Shown here piece after piece: positions 1-6,340 of a stretch of 6,395 bases of DNA; position 1 is the stretch's first letter; every line of letters begins with the position of its first letter. Position numbers and translations under genes: made by a program. Source of the DNA: Syntrophaceae bacterium (lineage in GTDB: Bacteria; Desulfobacterota; SM23-61); contig PMCE01000322.1 of assembly GCA_003154025.1 (NCBI GenBank), positions 49,414-55,808 on the forward strand, given 5' to 3'. The notes beneath the pieces are model-generated. The model worked only from the letters and a program-made list of their open reading frames with translations. It ran no database searches and was not told where the DNA came from.

Positions 1-71
1 CCCCCGGAAGCAGGGGCGGGTCGTGAACCGTCCTTACACCGGATGGAATTTCAAACCTGGGGAAAAGAATC

Positions 72-86
72 ATCCTCCGGGAGGAT
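72..86. repeat. Perfect 15-bp palindrome upstream of greA
   Basis: ATCCTCC and GGAGGAT are perfect inverted arms around a single central G. In RNA it could fold as a 6-bp stem with a CGG loop. The right arm is itself Shine-Dalgarno-like, and the left arm TCCTCC is complementary both to the adjacent GGAGGA and to the GGAGGA of the greA ribosome-binding site at 118-123. It may be an operator or an RNA element; no function is established. Confidence 0.45.
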
Positions 87-116
87 ATGGGGATTCCCGA
101 GACGGAGGCAGGATAG

Positions 117-122
117 AGGAGG
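117..122 (+). promoter_or_regulatory. Shine-Dalgarno of greA, supports TTG start
   Basis: AGGAGG ends 10 nt before TTG 133 but 25 nt before ATG 148. The spacing therefore favours the TTG as initiation codon for greA. Confidence 0.7.
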
Positions 123-132
123 AAAGAAAGCG

Positions 133-606
133 TTGGAAAAATTGCCCATGACCAAAGAGGGGTTTGCCAAGCTGCAGGAAGAACTCGACCGGTTGAGGCG
201 GGTGGAGCGACCCCAAGCCCTCCAAGCCATGAACGAAGCCGCAGCCCATGGAGACATCAGCGACAATGCCGATTACCGGGTGGCCAAGGAGCGGCGGGAT
301 TACGTGGAAAGTCGGATCAAAGAGTTGGACGACAAGCTGGCCCGGGCCCAGGTGATCGATATCCGGGACCTGGCCACGGACAAGGTGGTCTTCGGGTGTA
401 CCGTGCTGTTGGGGGAGACGGAGGCGGACCGCCGGGTGAAGTACAAGATCGTGGGGGCGCACGAAGCGGATATCCGCGCGGGCCGGATCTCGGTCAACTC
501 CCCGGTGGCCAAGGCGCTCATCGGCCACCGTCTGGGAGAACTCATCCAGGTAACCGTTCCTTCGGGGACGAAGGAGTATGAGATTCTGGAAATCAGCAGT
601 GAGTGA
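133..606 (+). CDS. greA: Transcription elongation factor GreA
   Basis: GreA binds RNA polymerase in the cytoplasm, inserts its coiled coil into the secondary channel and stimulates cleavage of backtracked transcripts. With the TTG start the protein is 157 residues and aligns without gaps through its N-terminal half to E. coli GreA (158 residues). The signature is PMT at 5-7, the N-terminal coiled coil to about residue 75, and the tip motif HGDISDNADY at 39-48. The C-terminal FKBP-like domain (about 80-157) includes ISVNSPVAKALIGH. The catalytic tip aspartate D41 is present, while the usual glutamate at 44 is aspartate and the usual E47 is also aspartate. A start at ATG 148 would remove five conserved-type residues and has poor SD spacing; an upstream ATG at 43 would add a non-homologous tail. 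It is followed 64 nt later by pilR on the same strand and may be co-transcribed. Confidence 0.95.
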   Translation: MEKLPMTKEGFAKLQEELDRLRRVERPQALQAMNEAAAHGDISDNADYRVAKERRDYVESRIKELDDKLARAQVIDIRDLATDKVVFGCTVLLGETEADRRVKYKIVGAHEADIRAGRISVNSPVAKALIGHRLGELIQVTVPSGTKEYEILEISSE

Positions 607-613
607 GCGAGTA

Positions 614-645
614 CGGCGGGGGAATCCCCTCCGGGGAGCCTGCCG
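614..645 (+). promoter_or_regulatory. Stem-loop in greA-pilR spacer
   Basis: CGGCGGG (614-620) can pair with CCTGCCG (639-645), seven base pairs including one G-U. Inside, CCCC (626-629) and GGGG (633-636) form a second stem with loop TCC. An alternative pairing, GGGG (618-621) with CCCC (626-629), competes with both. No T-run follows, so it is not a canonical intrinsic terminator. It could stabilise or process the mRNA between greA and pilR. The structure is read by eye and was not folded computationally. Confidence 0.4.
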
Positions 646-670
646 ATCCTTCCTCCACGGATGGTGAGCG

Positions 671-2047
671 ATGGCGAAGATCCTTGTGGCCGATGACGAA
701 TTGAGCATGCGCCAGTTCCTCGAGATCCTCCTGAAGAAGGAGGGGCATGAAGTGGTCTGCGCAGGAGACGGGCAGGAGGCTTTCTCCCGGTTTCAGGCTG
801 ACCCCGTCGACCTGGTCATCTCCGACATCAAGATGCCCCGGATCGATGGGCTGGAGCTGCTGCGAAAAGTCAAAGAACAGCGCTCCAACCTGCCGGTGAT
901 CATGGTCACGGCGTATGCTTCTCCCGAGGATGCCATCGCGGCTATGAAGGCAGGGGCCTATGACTACCTGACCAAACCCTTCAAACTGGAAGAGATCAAA
1001 TCGGTCATCCGGAACGCCCTGGAGCAGACCGCGGAACAGGCGGTGGTGGAAGCTCCGGTGGGGATCTTCTGCTCCCTCGTCGGCCACAGCTCCAAGATGG
1101 TCCAGATCTACAACCTGATCCGGCAGGTCGGGCCGACCAAGACCAATGTGCTGATCTCCGGGGAGAGCGGCACGGGGAAAGAGCTGGCGGCCCGCGCCAT
1201 GCACCAGCACAGCCCCCGGGGGAGCAAACCCTTCGTGACCATCAATTGCAGCGCCATCCCGGAGAACCTGATGGAGAGCGAGCTCTTCGGCCATGTGAAG
1301 GGGGCCTTCACCGGGGCCGTGGCCAACAAGAAAGGCCTTTTCGAGATCGCCCACGAGGGAACGGTCTTCCTGGACGAGATCGGAGACCTCTCCCCCCTCA
1401 TCCAGGTGAAACTCCTCCGGGTTATTCAGGAACGGGAGTTCATGCGGGTGGGCGAGACCCAGACCATCAACGTGGACGTGCGCCTTATTTCCGCCACGAA
1501 CAAGAACCTGGAGCAGGAGGTCATTTCGGGAAAATTCCGGGAGGACCTCTTCTACCGCCTCAACGTCGTTCATCTCCACCTGCCGCCCCTGAGGGAGAGG
1601 CGGGATGATATCCCCCTCCTAGCCCAGTTTTTTCTGGAGAAGTATTCCAAGGGCCTGGGCAAGAACGTCCGCTCCATCTCCTCCTACGCCCTGGACACTC
1701 TGATGAACTACAATTTCCCCGGCAACGTGCGGGAGCTGGAGAACATCATCGAACGGAGCGTGGCCCTGGAGAGTTCCAACCTCATCCTGCCGGAAAGCCT
1801 GGTTCTCTCGGAGCATAAAAAGGAGGGAAGCCCCAAGGGGCTGCCTTCCATCCAAATTAGCCCCGCTGGCCTGGACCTGGAAAAGGAGCTCGACCAGATG
1901 GAAAGAGAGATCATCCAGCAGGCCCTCCAGCTGAGCAACGGAGTGATCAAGAAAGCCGCCGAACTCCTGCGTCTGAGCTTCCGGTCCATGCGCTGGAAGA
2001 TCCAGAAACACGGCCTTAGGGATTTCGTCCAGGAGATGAAGGAGTAA
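671..2047 (+). CDS. pilR: Sigma-54-dependent response regulator, PilR type
   Basis: A 458-residue cytoplasmic NtrC-family activator. The receiver domain (about 1-120) has acidic pocket D8/D9, phosphoacceptor D52, T80 and K102. The AAA+ sigma-54 interaction domain (about 135-375) has Walker A GESGTGKE at 164-171, the GAFTGA loop at 211-216 (nt 1301-1318) and Walker B TVFLDE at 231-236, then arginine-finger region [11 protein letters not shown] Fis-type HTH ends the protein; its [14 protein letters not shown] closely resembles the PilR version of this helix. All parts needed for phosphorylation-controlled opening of sigma-54 promoters are intact. The start at 671 directly follows an in-frame TGA at 665-667, and no later start keeps the acidic pocket; the SD is weak (GGTGAG, very close). 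The kinase gene follows 143 nt downstream, and a strong sigma-54 promoter lies at 6309-6324. AtoC/HydG-type regulators share the layout; the PilR call rests on the HTH and on the PilS-like partner. Confidence 0.85.
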   Translation: MAKILVADDELSMRQFLEILLKKEGHEVVCAGDGQEAFSRFQADPVDLVISDIKMPRIDGLELLRKVKEQRSNLPVIMVTAYASPEDAIAAMKAGAYDYLTKPFKLEEIKSVIRNALEQTAEQAVVEAPVGIFCSLVGHSSKMVQIYNLIRQVGPTKTNVLISGESGTGKELAARAMHQHSPRGSKPFVTINCSAIPENLMESELFGHVKGAFTGAVANKKGLFEIAHEGTVFLDEIGDLSPLIQVKLLRVIQEREFMRVGETQTINVDVRLISATNKNLEQEVISGKFREDLFYRLNVVHLHLPPLRERRDDIPLLAQFFLEKYSKGLGKNVRSISSYALDTLMNYNFPGNVRELENIIERSVALESSNLILPESLVLSEHKKEGSPKGLPSIQISPAGLDLEKELDQMEREIIQQALQLSNGVIKKAAELLRLSFRSMRWKIQKHGLRDFVQEMKE

Positions 2048-2050
2048 AAT

Positions 2051-2078
2051 AATTCGGAATTCGGAGTGCGGAATAAAA
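2051..2078 (+). repeat. Degenerate heptad repeat after pilR
   Basis: Starting 3 nt after the pilR stop codon there are two exact tandem copies of AATTCGG, a variant AGTGCGG and then AATAAAA, all in a 7-nt register. No coding role is possible in the + frames examined. It looks like a short remnant of a heptanucleotide intergenic repeat; related TTCGG-containing words recur at 2158-2190 and near 3990. Confidence 0.6.
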
Positions 2079-2117
2079 CGACTCAGAAAACGGGGGAAAA
2101 GGCCGATAAGATGTAAA

Positions 2118-2149
2118 GGCTTTCTTGGGCCCACCCCTGGGTGAAAGCC
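2118..2149 (+). promoter_or_regulatory. Stem-loop in pilR-pilS spacer
   Basis: GGCTTTC (2118-2124) and GAAAGCC (2143-2149) are perfect 7-bp arms. The interior holds CCCA (2130-2133) and TGGG (2138-2141), which form a second small stem with a CCCC loop. It lies about 42 nt before the pilS ATG and has no following T-run. It may be a partial attenuator, an mRNA processing site or a DNA-level operator. Confidence 0.45.
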
Positions 2150-2157
2150 CTCAGGTC

Positions 2158-2190
2158 GGTTTCGGATTTTGAACTTCGGGTTTCGGATTT
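2158..2190 (+). repeat. 12-bp direct repeat abutting pilS start
   Basis: GGTTTCGGATTT occurs exactly at 2158-2169 and 2179-2190, a period of 21 nt (three heptads). The second copy touches the pilS ATG at 2191, leaving no Shine-Dalgarno in front of that ATG. The intervening bases keep a loose 7-nt register, as in the repeat at 2051. Confidence 0.7.
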
Positions 2191-3984
2191 ATGGTCTCTG
2201 ACGGAGAAACGGTGAAAGGCCAGAAGGCCGGAGAGGAAACACGGGAAAGCCTTTTTTCCCGGATCAAGTGGCTCATGTTCTTCCGAGCCATGGTGGTGAC
2301 CCTCCTCCTGGGGGCCACGGTCATCGTCCAGCTCCGGGAAAACTCCTTTTTCCGGTATGTCTCTCCATTTTACTTCTACGCCCTCATCGGGTTCACCTAC
2401 GCCCTGACCCTCATCTATGCTCTCCTCCTCCGACGGATCCGGTCGCTGAAACCCTTCGCCTACGTGCAGATCCTGGGGGATGTCCTCTTCATCACCCTGC
2501 TGATTTATTTCACTGGGGGGGTCTCCTCCATCTTCTCCTGGGTCTATCTCTTCGCCATCTTCAGCGCCGGTACGATTCTGTACCGCCGGGGAGGACTGCT
2601 GGTGGCTTCGGCAAGCGGGATCCTCTACGGCAGCCTGTTGGACCTGGAGTATTACCAGATCCTCCTGCCCATCGGGGGGCGTCATCTCTATTACCTCGAT
2701 TACCAAAGCACCTACGTCCTGTACCTGATTACGGTAAATATGGTGGCCTTTTACTTGGTGGCCATCCTCAGTTCCTACCTGGCGGAGCAGGTTCGCAGCA
2801 AAGAGGAAGAACTGAAGAGACGGATCATCGATTACCGCCAGTTGGAAAGACTCTACAAACACATCGTCCAGAATGTGGTCAGCGGGCTGATCACCGTGGA
2901 TGGGGGAGGCCGGATCACTTCTTTCAACCGGATGGCGGAAGAGATTACCTGGAGGAAGTTCGAAGAAGTCTACCAGGAGGAGATCGATTCACTCTTCCCC
3001 GGGCTTTATGACTGGAGCCGATCCGTGGGAAGAAATCCCGGAGAAGGATGGAACCGGCTTCGCCTTCCCCGCTGGGAGACCCGTTTCCAGAGAAAGGACG
3101 GGGTTTCTCTGATTCTGGGCTTCTCCATCTCCCCCCTTAAGGATTCCAGCGACCGCGAGATGGGCAACATCCTCATCTTCCAGGACCTGACCCGGCTGCG
3201 GGAGATGGAAGAGCATCTGAAACGGTCGGACCGCCTGGCGGCCATCGGGAAGATGGCGGCGGGCATCGCCCACGAGATCCGCAACCCCCTGGCCTCGATC
3301 AGCGGCTCCATCGAGATCCTGAAGGACGAAATGGGAAATTCTCCCCAGAACCAGCAGCTCATGGGGATCGTTTTGCGGGAGGTAAACCGCCTCAACTCCC
3401 TCATCGTCGATTTCCTGCTTTTCGCCAGGCCCATCTCTCCGGGAAAAGAGAAAATCCATCTGAACCATCTCATCGGAGAGATCCTGCAAATGTTCACCCG
3501 CAGCCCGGACTTCATCCCCCAAATCCACCTGGAGACTCAATTCCAGGATGATCTGTACATCCAGGGGGACCCCCACCAAATCCGCCAGGTCTTCTGGAAT
3601 CTCTTCATTAACGCGGCCCAGGCCATGCCCGAAGGGGGGACCCTCCGGGTGGACCTACGTCGAAACCCCTCGCCCGCTCCCCTTTCCGAAGGCCGGCCCT
3701 GCGGCGAGGTGGCGGTATGCGATTCCGGAAAGGGGATCGGGGAGGAGGAGATGGGCAAGATCTTCGACCCCTTCTTCACCACCAAAGAAAGGGGGACCGG
3801 TCTGGGCCTCTCCATCGTGCACAGCATTGTGGAAAGTCACGGCGGGAAAGTGAAGGTGCAGAGCCAGGAGGGAAAGGGGGCGGTGTTTTCCGTTTATCTG
3901 CCTTTGGCAGAAGTCTCTGGTAATCGATCCCAAAGCCTGGAGCGAATCCCTCGTCAAATCCCCAAGGGCAATTCCAGACAGTAA
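2191..3984 (+). CDS. pilS: Membrane sensor histidine kinase, PilS type
   Basis: A 597-residue inner-membrane kinase expected to phosphorylate D52 of the adjacent PilR. Six hydrophobic segments come first, at about 29-47, 58-80, 91-108, 113-131, 135-150 and 175-197, with short connections (including TGGVSSIFS between 3 and 4), as in PilS. A helical linker and a PAS domain (about 224-345) follow. The HisKA motif HEIRNPLASI has the phosphoacceptor H361. The HATPase domain has N-box NLFINAAQAM (470-479), G1 DSGKGIG (511-517), FDPFFTTKERG, and G2 GTGLGL (535-540). All catalytic motifs are intact. The start is uncertain: ATG 2191 has no SD, whereas GTG 2212 has GGAGA at 2203-2207 and would give a more typical short PilS N-terminus (590 residues). 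The order pilR then pilS is reversed relative to the common pilS-pilR arrangement. A generic sensor kinase of another specificity is the alternative. Confidence 0.85.
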   Translation: MVSDGETVKGQKAGEETRESLFSRIKWLMFFRAMVVTLLLGATVIVQLRENSFFRYVSPFYFYALIGFTYALTLIYALLLRRIRSLKPFAYVQILGDVLFITLLIYFTGGVSSIFSWVYLFAIFSAGTILYRRGGLLVASASGILYGSLLDLEYYQILLPIGGRHLYYLDYQSTYVLYLITVNMVAFYLVAILSSYLAEQVRSKEEELKRRIIDYRQLERLYKHIVQNVVSGLITVDGGGRITSFNRMAEEITWRKFEEVYQEEIDSLFPGLYDWSRSVGRNPGEGWNRLRLPRWETRFQRKDGVSLILGFSISPLKDSSDREMGNILIFQDLTRLREMEEHLKRSDRLAAIGKMAAGIAHEIRNPLASISGSIEILKDEMGNSPQNQQLMGIVLREVNRLNSLIVDFLLFARPISPGKEKIHLNHLIGEILQMFTRSPDFIPQIHLETQFQDDLYIQGDPHQIRQVFWNLFINAAQAMPEGGTLRVDLRRNPSPAPLSEGRPCGEVAVCDSGKGIGEEEMGKIFDPFFTTKERGTGLGLSIVHSIVESHGGKVKVQSQEGKGAVFSVYLPLAEVSGNRSQSLERIPRQIPKGNSRQ

Positions 3985-4110
3985 GGCCATTCGGAATGGT
4001 TGAGGAATTTGAGACCAGGTCCAATAACCACCCTCGCCATCTTCTGGTCAACTGAACCGGTGTTCAATGGATTCGGGCAAAGGCGATGGGGGGAAAATGA
4101 GCGGGAATAG
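3985..4110. other. pilS-GT spacer with three inverted repeats
   Basis: This 126-nt gap holds CCATT/AATGG around CGG (3987-3999), GACCAG (4013-4018) with CTGGTC (4044-4049), and TGAAC/GTTCA around CGGT (4053-4066). None has a T-run, so no convincing intrinsic terminator closes pilS. I could not find a convincing sigma-70 promoter by eye. The base composition starts to change across this gap, and it marks the join between the GC-rich regulatory block and the AT-richer glycosyltransferase gene. Confidence 0.4.
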
Positions 4111-6114
4111 ATGGTAAGAGAGAACTTCCGGAGAGTTTTCAGGAAACTATCTCCGACTATGGCCGGTGTGGCCATAACGGTCGCTTTGATCGTGGGGCCC
4201 TTAGCCTTTTTATTTTTTCAATGCTATTATTCGCCCGATGTTCCCTTCTTAATTCATCATCCTGGTGCCGCCTGGATCAGGTTCCCGGAACCGGTATCAG
4301 CGTACATCAGGGGTTATACGGATAAAGTCCATTTCTCGAAAGATTTTTGCCTTGACCAAGCTCCAGAGACCCCTATTTTTGTTCATCTAAAGGCCTTTCG
4401 GGAATTTAAACTCTATATAAACGAATATCCCGTTTACGCTGGGTCCCCACCGGTGAAAAATTGGAAAAAGGGGATGAAGATCGAAATTTCCCCATGGCTT
4501 AAATCAGGGGCGAATTCCATCCAGGCGCATGTCGAAAACCCCATGGGGCCAGCATTGCTCTGGTTGAGAATAGAAGGGCTGAAAGATTCAATCGCAACCG
4601 ATGAGAGCTGGAAAGCACGGATAGAATCGAGTCCGTCCGTTCAAGCCATATTGGCTGATGATATAAGGGCCAATCCGGACTCGCTAACCGTTCCAACTCC
4701 TTATCAATCCATCCATAAGAAAGGAATGACGATATTTTGGATTTTTGCGGCGTCCCTTGGACTAGGGGGAATTGGAGGTTTCTTCTTCTATACCCGCAGG
4801 GTAAAAATCCTCATCAAGGTCGCATTCGTCGGAGTCATTATGATTTGGGTCTATTTGTTTCTGGCAAAAATGATAAGAATTGGCCCGGCCATAGGGTTTG
4901 ACATATCTCACCATTTGGACTATATCCTTTTCATCTTGGAAAAACGGGCAATCCCTCTGGCCTCTGATGACTGGGCCACGTTTCACCCCCCCCTTTTCTA
5001 CCTTCTATCTTTTGGATTTATTGAAATCTTTAAACCCTTTTATCCCTTGGTGAAACCCTTCCAATTCCTAAAAATCATTCCCTTCCTTTGCGGGCTGGGG
5101 AATGTGTGGGTGGCCTATGCGTTGGGCCGTATGGTTTTCAAAGATGACCCATTAAGACTTCTTGGGGTGATTGTAGTAGCGGGATTCATTCCCATGAATA
5201 TTTATATGTCGGCCTATGTGGGAAATGAGCCTCTTCATGCTTTTTTAGTTGGCTGTTCTTTGGTCATGGCTGCTCATATATTCCGTAGCTCTGAAGTTAG
5301 GTTTTCCCATATGATTTATCTGGGCCTCCTATTAGGACTAGCCGTACTGACCAAAATCACGGCCTGGACGATTTTCCCGGTGGTGGTTGTTTTCTTGGCT
5401 TATAAGATGATCCGTGTGGATGGGAAAAACCTCAAAGAGGCGACCTCAAGGCTGGCCTTGTTCAGTCTGGTCATGACCGTTATTTGCGGGTGGTATTATA
5501 TACGCAATATCATTCATTTTGGCCGTCCTTTTATGATCAATTGGGATCTTCCCGGGCAGCGATGGTGGCAAGACCCCGGGTTTCACACCATTCAATATTA
5601 TCTAAATTTCGGGGAAGCCTTGCGCCATCCTTATTTTTCAGCCTTTCATTCTTTCTGGGATGCAATATATTCTACTTTTTGGGGAGACGGCCTGATTGGG
5701 GGAAAGGCTCTTATTGCGAAGCGTCCTGATGTTTGGAATTACGATTATATGTCCGCTGTTTATCTTTTCGCCCTCCCGGCCACAGGAATCTTTTTTATCG
5801 GTTTACTCAAGGCAGTCCAAATGGCCTTAAAAGACAAGGAACCAAGTTCCAAGTTGATTATGGCCTTCTTAATTATCAGCTTATACTCGGTTGGGCTTTT
5901 CATATTGTTCAGCACTTTAAAGGTACCCATCTATGGACAGGCCAAGGCTTTTTATTGCCTTGCAGCCATCGGGCCATTTTCAGTTTTTTTTACTCTCGGA
6001 TTGGGTATGGTCAATGATTGGCTGTCTTCTTCCCGCCTCTTGGCTGGTCGGGCCGTTTTTTACGGATGGTTCGGCACTCTTATATCACTAATATGCTTAT
6101 CTTTTGGGGCCTAA
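4111..6114 (+). CDS. GT-C membrane glycosyltransferase with sugar-binding-like domain
   Basis: A 667-residue polytopic membrane protein resembling the PMT/ArnT-like GT39 superfamily, which transfers sugars from polyprenyl-phosphate donors at the outer face of the inner membrane. TM1 is at about 18-36. Residues about 50-190 look like a GH2/alpha-rhamnosidase-type beta-sandwich: FSKDFCLDQAPE, then YINEYPVYAG, SPWLKSGANSI and TDESW at 163-167. TM2 (207-227) and TM3 (233-252) lead to the loop GFDISHHLDY, with acidic D264 and D270 typical of the GT-C first loop. The FHPPLFYLL motif follows at 291-299, then many further TM segments to the C terminus. The start directly follows an in-frame TAG at 4108-4110; the SD is weak (GGGA at 4103). 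Base composition and codon endings are more AT-rich than in pilR and pilS, suggesting separate origin. Substrate is unknown; pilin, lipid A, O-antigen or other surface glycans are possible. No gene symbol is justified. Confidence 0.75.
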   Translation: MVRENFRRVFRKLSPTMAGVAITVALIVGPLAFLFFQCYYSPDVPFLIHHPGAAWIRFPEPVSAYIRGYTDKVHFSKDFCLDQAPETPIFVHLKAFREFKLYINEYPVYAGSPPVKNWKKGMKIEISPWLKSGANSIQAHVENPMGPALLWLRIEGLKDSIATDESWKARIESSPSVQAILADDIRANPDSLTVPTPYQSIHKKGMTIFWIFAASLGLGGIGGFFFYTRRVKILIKVAFVGVIMIWVYLFLAKMIRIGPAIGFDISHHLDYILFILEKRAIPLASDDWATFHPPLFYLLSFGFIEIFKPFYPLVKPFQFLKIIPFLCGLGNVWVAYALGRMVFKDDPLRLLGVIVVAGFIPMNIYMSAYVGNEPLHAFLVGCSLVMAAHIFRSSEVRFSHMIYLGLLLGLAVLTKITAWTIFPVVVVFLAYKMIRVDGKNLKEATSRLALFSLVMTVICGWYYIRNIIHFGRPFMINWDLPGQRWWQDPGFHTIQYYLNFGEALRHPYFSAFHSFWDAIYSTFWGDGLIGGKALIAKRPDVWNYDYMSAVYLFALPATGIFFIGLLKAVQMALKDKEPSSKLIMAFLIISLYSVGLFILFSTLKVPIYGQAKAFYCLAAIGPFSVFFTLGLGMVNDWLSSSRLLAGRAVFYGWFGTLISLICLSFGA

Positions 6115-6119
6115 TCCGT

Positions 6120-6155
6120 GACATAAAATGTTCAAAAAAAGACATTTTTTGACAT
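6120..6155. promoter_or_regulatory. Phased GACAT repeats, candidate activator sites
   Basis: GACAT occurs at 6120-6124, 6141-6145 and 6151-6155, spaced 21 and 10 bp, so all three lie on about the same face of the helix. The last two are part of a 10-bp tandem repeat GACATTTTT(T/C) at 6141-6160. On the minus strand each reads ATGTC; the P. aeruginosa PilR sites are known for a (C/G)TGTC core, so the match is TGTC without the preceding C/G. They lie roughly 180-215 bp upstream of the predicted sigma-54 start site, a normal distance for NtrC-type enhancers. The assignment to PilR is inference. Confidence 0.35.
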
Positions 6156-6160
6156 TTTTC
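6125..6160 (+). terminator. AT-rich hairpin after GT gene, possible terminator
   Basis: Beginning 11 nt after the GT stop, AAAATGTT (6125-6132) pairs with GACATTTT (6151-6158), with one G-U. After a C/T mismatch the stem continues with five A-T pairs (6134-6138 with 6145-6149) and a 6-nt loop. A T-run overlaps the right arm and runs to 6159. It is AT-only in the inner part, so termination may be weak. It shares the same bases as the GACAT repeats, and either or both readings may hold. Confidence 0.4.
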
Positions 6161-6308
6161 GAGTCGATTTAAAGGATCATTCATGAGCCAGATTTAATTT
6201 GAATAGGAGAATGTATATTTCCTAAGATGGAAAATATTCCTAAAAATTAAATAAAATCAAATAGTATTACCCGCTGTGCGGTTATTTATGAACATGCATT
6301 TGCCCATT
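6161..6308. promoter_or_regulatory. AT-rich region upstream of sigma-54 promoter
   Basis: No ORF of meaningful length is present. AATCAA at 6255-6260 matches the conserved half of the IHF consensus (WATCAA), but the second half (TTR, expected 4 nt later) is not matched, so IHF binding is only possible. ATATTTCCTAA (6215-6225) and ATATTCCTAA (6234-6243) form an imperfect direct repeat about 19 bp apart. TTTCC (6218-6222) and GGAAA (6229-6233) form a small inverted repeat. Such intrinsically bendable A/T DNA fits looping between enhancer and promoter. Confidence 0.35.
6271..6281. repeat. GC palindrome within AT-rich promoter region
   Basis: CCGC and GCGG are perfect arms around TGT. Beyond one mismatched pair the symmetry resumes with TA (6268-6269) and TA (6283-6284). 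It is a GC island in otherwise very AT-rich DNA, 28 bp upstream of the -24 element. It may be an operator, though four-base arms are short enough to arise by chance. Confidence 0.35.
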
Positions 6309-6324
6309 TGGCAAGGAATTTGCA
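6309..6324 (+). promoter_or_regulatory. Sigma-54 (-24/-12) promoter
   Basis: TGGCAAGGAATTTGCA matches the consensus TGGCACGNNNNTTGCA at every fixed position except the sixth (A for C). The invariant GG (6310-6311) and GC (6322-6323) are separated by exactly 10 nt as required. Transcription would start near 6335 and read right, out of the window. TTGCC (6300-6304) and GGCAA (6310-6314) form an inverted repeat over the -24 element. The window encodes a sigma-54 activator with an intact GAFTGA loop, which makes a local regulatory circuit plausible. Confidence 0.82.
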
Positions 6325-6340
6325 GGATAGTTTAACCAAA

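Larger units (their letters stand above)
1..132. other. Upstream region of greA, no gene assigned
   Basis: No product can be assigned to this stretch. Two + frames run through it without a stop: frame 1 is continuous with greA, and frame 2 ends at a TGA at 149-151 that overlaps a possible greA ATG. The third frame stops at 24-26 (TGA), so the tail of an upstream gene could end there or at 151. The conceptual peptides (rich in G, R, P and K) resemble no family I recognise. I favour mostly non-coding leader sequence of greA because it holds a small palindrome and a strong Shine-Dalgarno. The left edge is cut, so an upstream neighbour cannot be excluded. Confidence 0.4.

Noticed and set aside
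43..132. N-terminal extension of greA from ATG 43
   Set aside because: The extra 30 residues have no GreA homology and the strong SD lies downstream at 117-122.
593..1579. 328-codon open frame on the minus strand opposite pilR
   Set aside because: It lies wholly antisense to intact receiver and AAA+ motifs; composition (rich in D, H, G, L) is typical of the mirror frame of a GC-rich gene, and no family is recognisable.
2083..2862. 259-codon minus-strand frame opposite the start of pilS
   Set aside because: Antisense shadow of the pilS membrane region; repetitive acidic sequence with no domain.
2268..3011. 247-codon + frame inside pilS
   Set aside because: Out-of-frame shadow rich in P, G, R and L; the overlapping PilS frame has clear domains.
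4000..4028. Sigma-70 promoter (TTGAGG / CAATAA) before the GT gene
   Set aside because: The -10 match is poor at any allowed spacing.
4986..4993. Run of eight C in the HPP motif of the GT gene as a phase-variable tract
   Set aside because: The run simply encodes the conserved H-P-P codons and is short for phase variation; worth remembering only as a sequencing-error risk.
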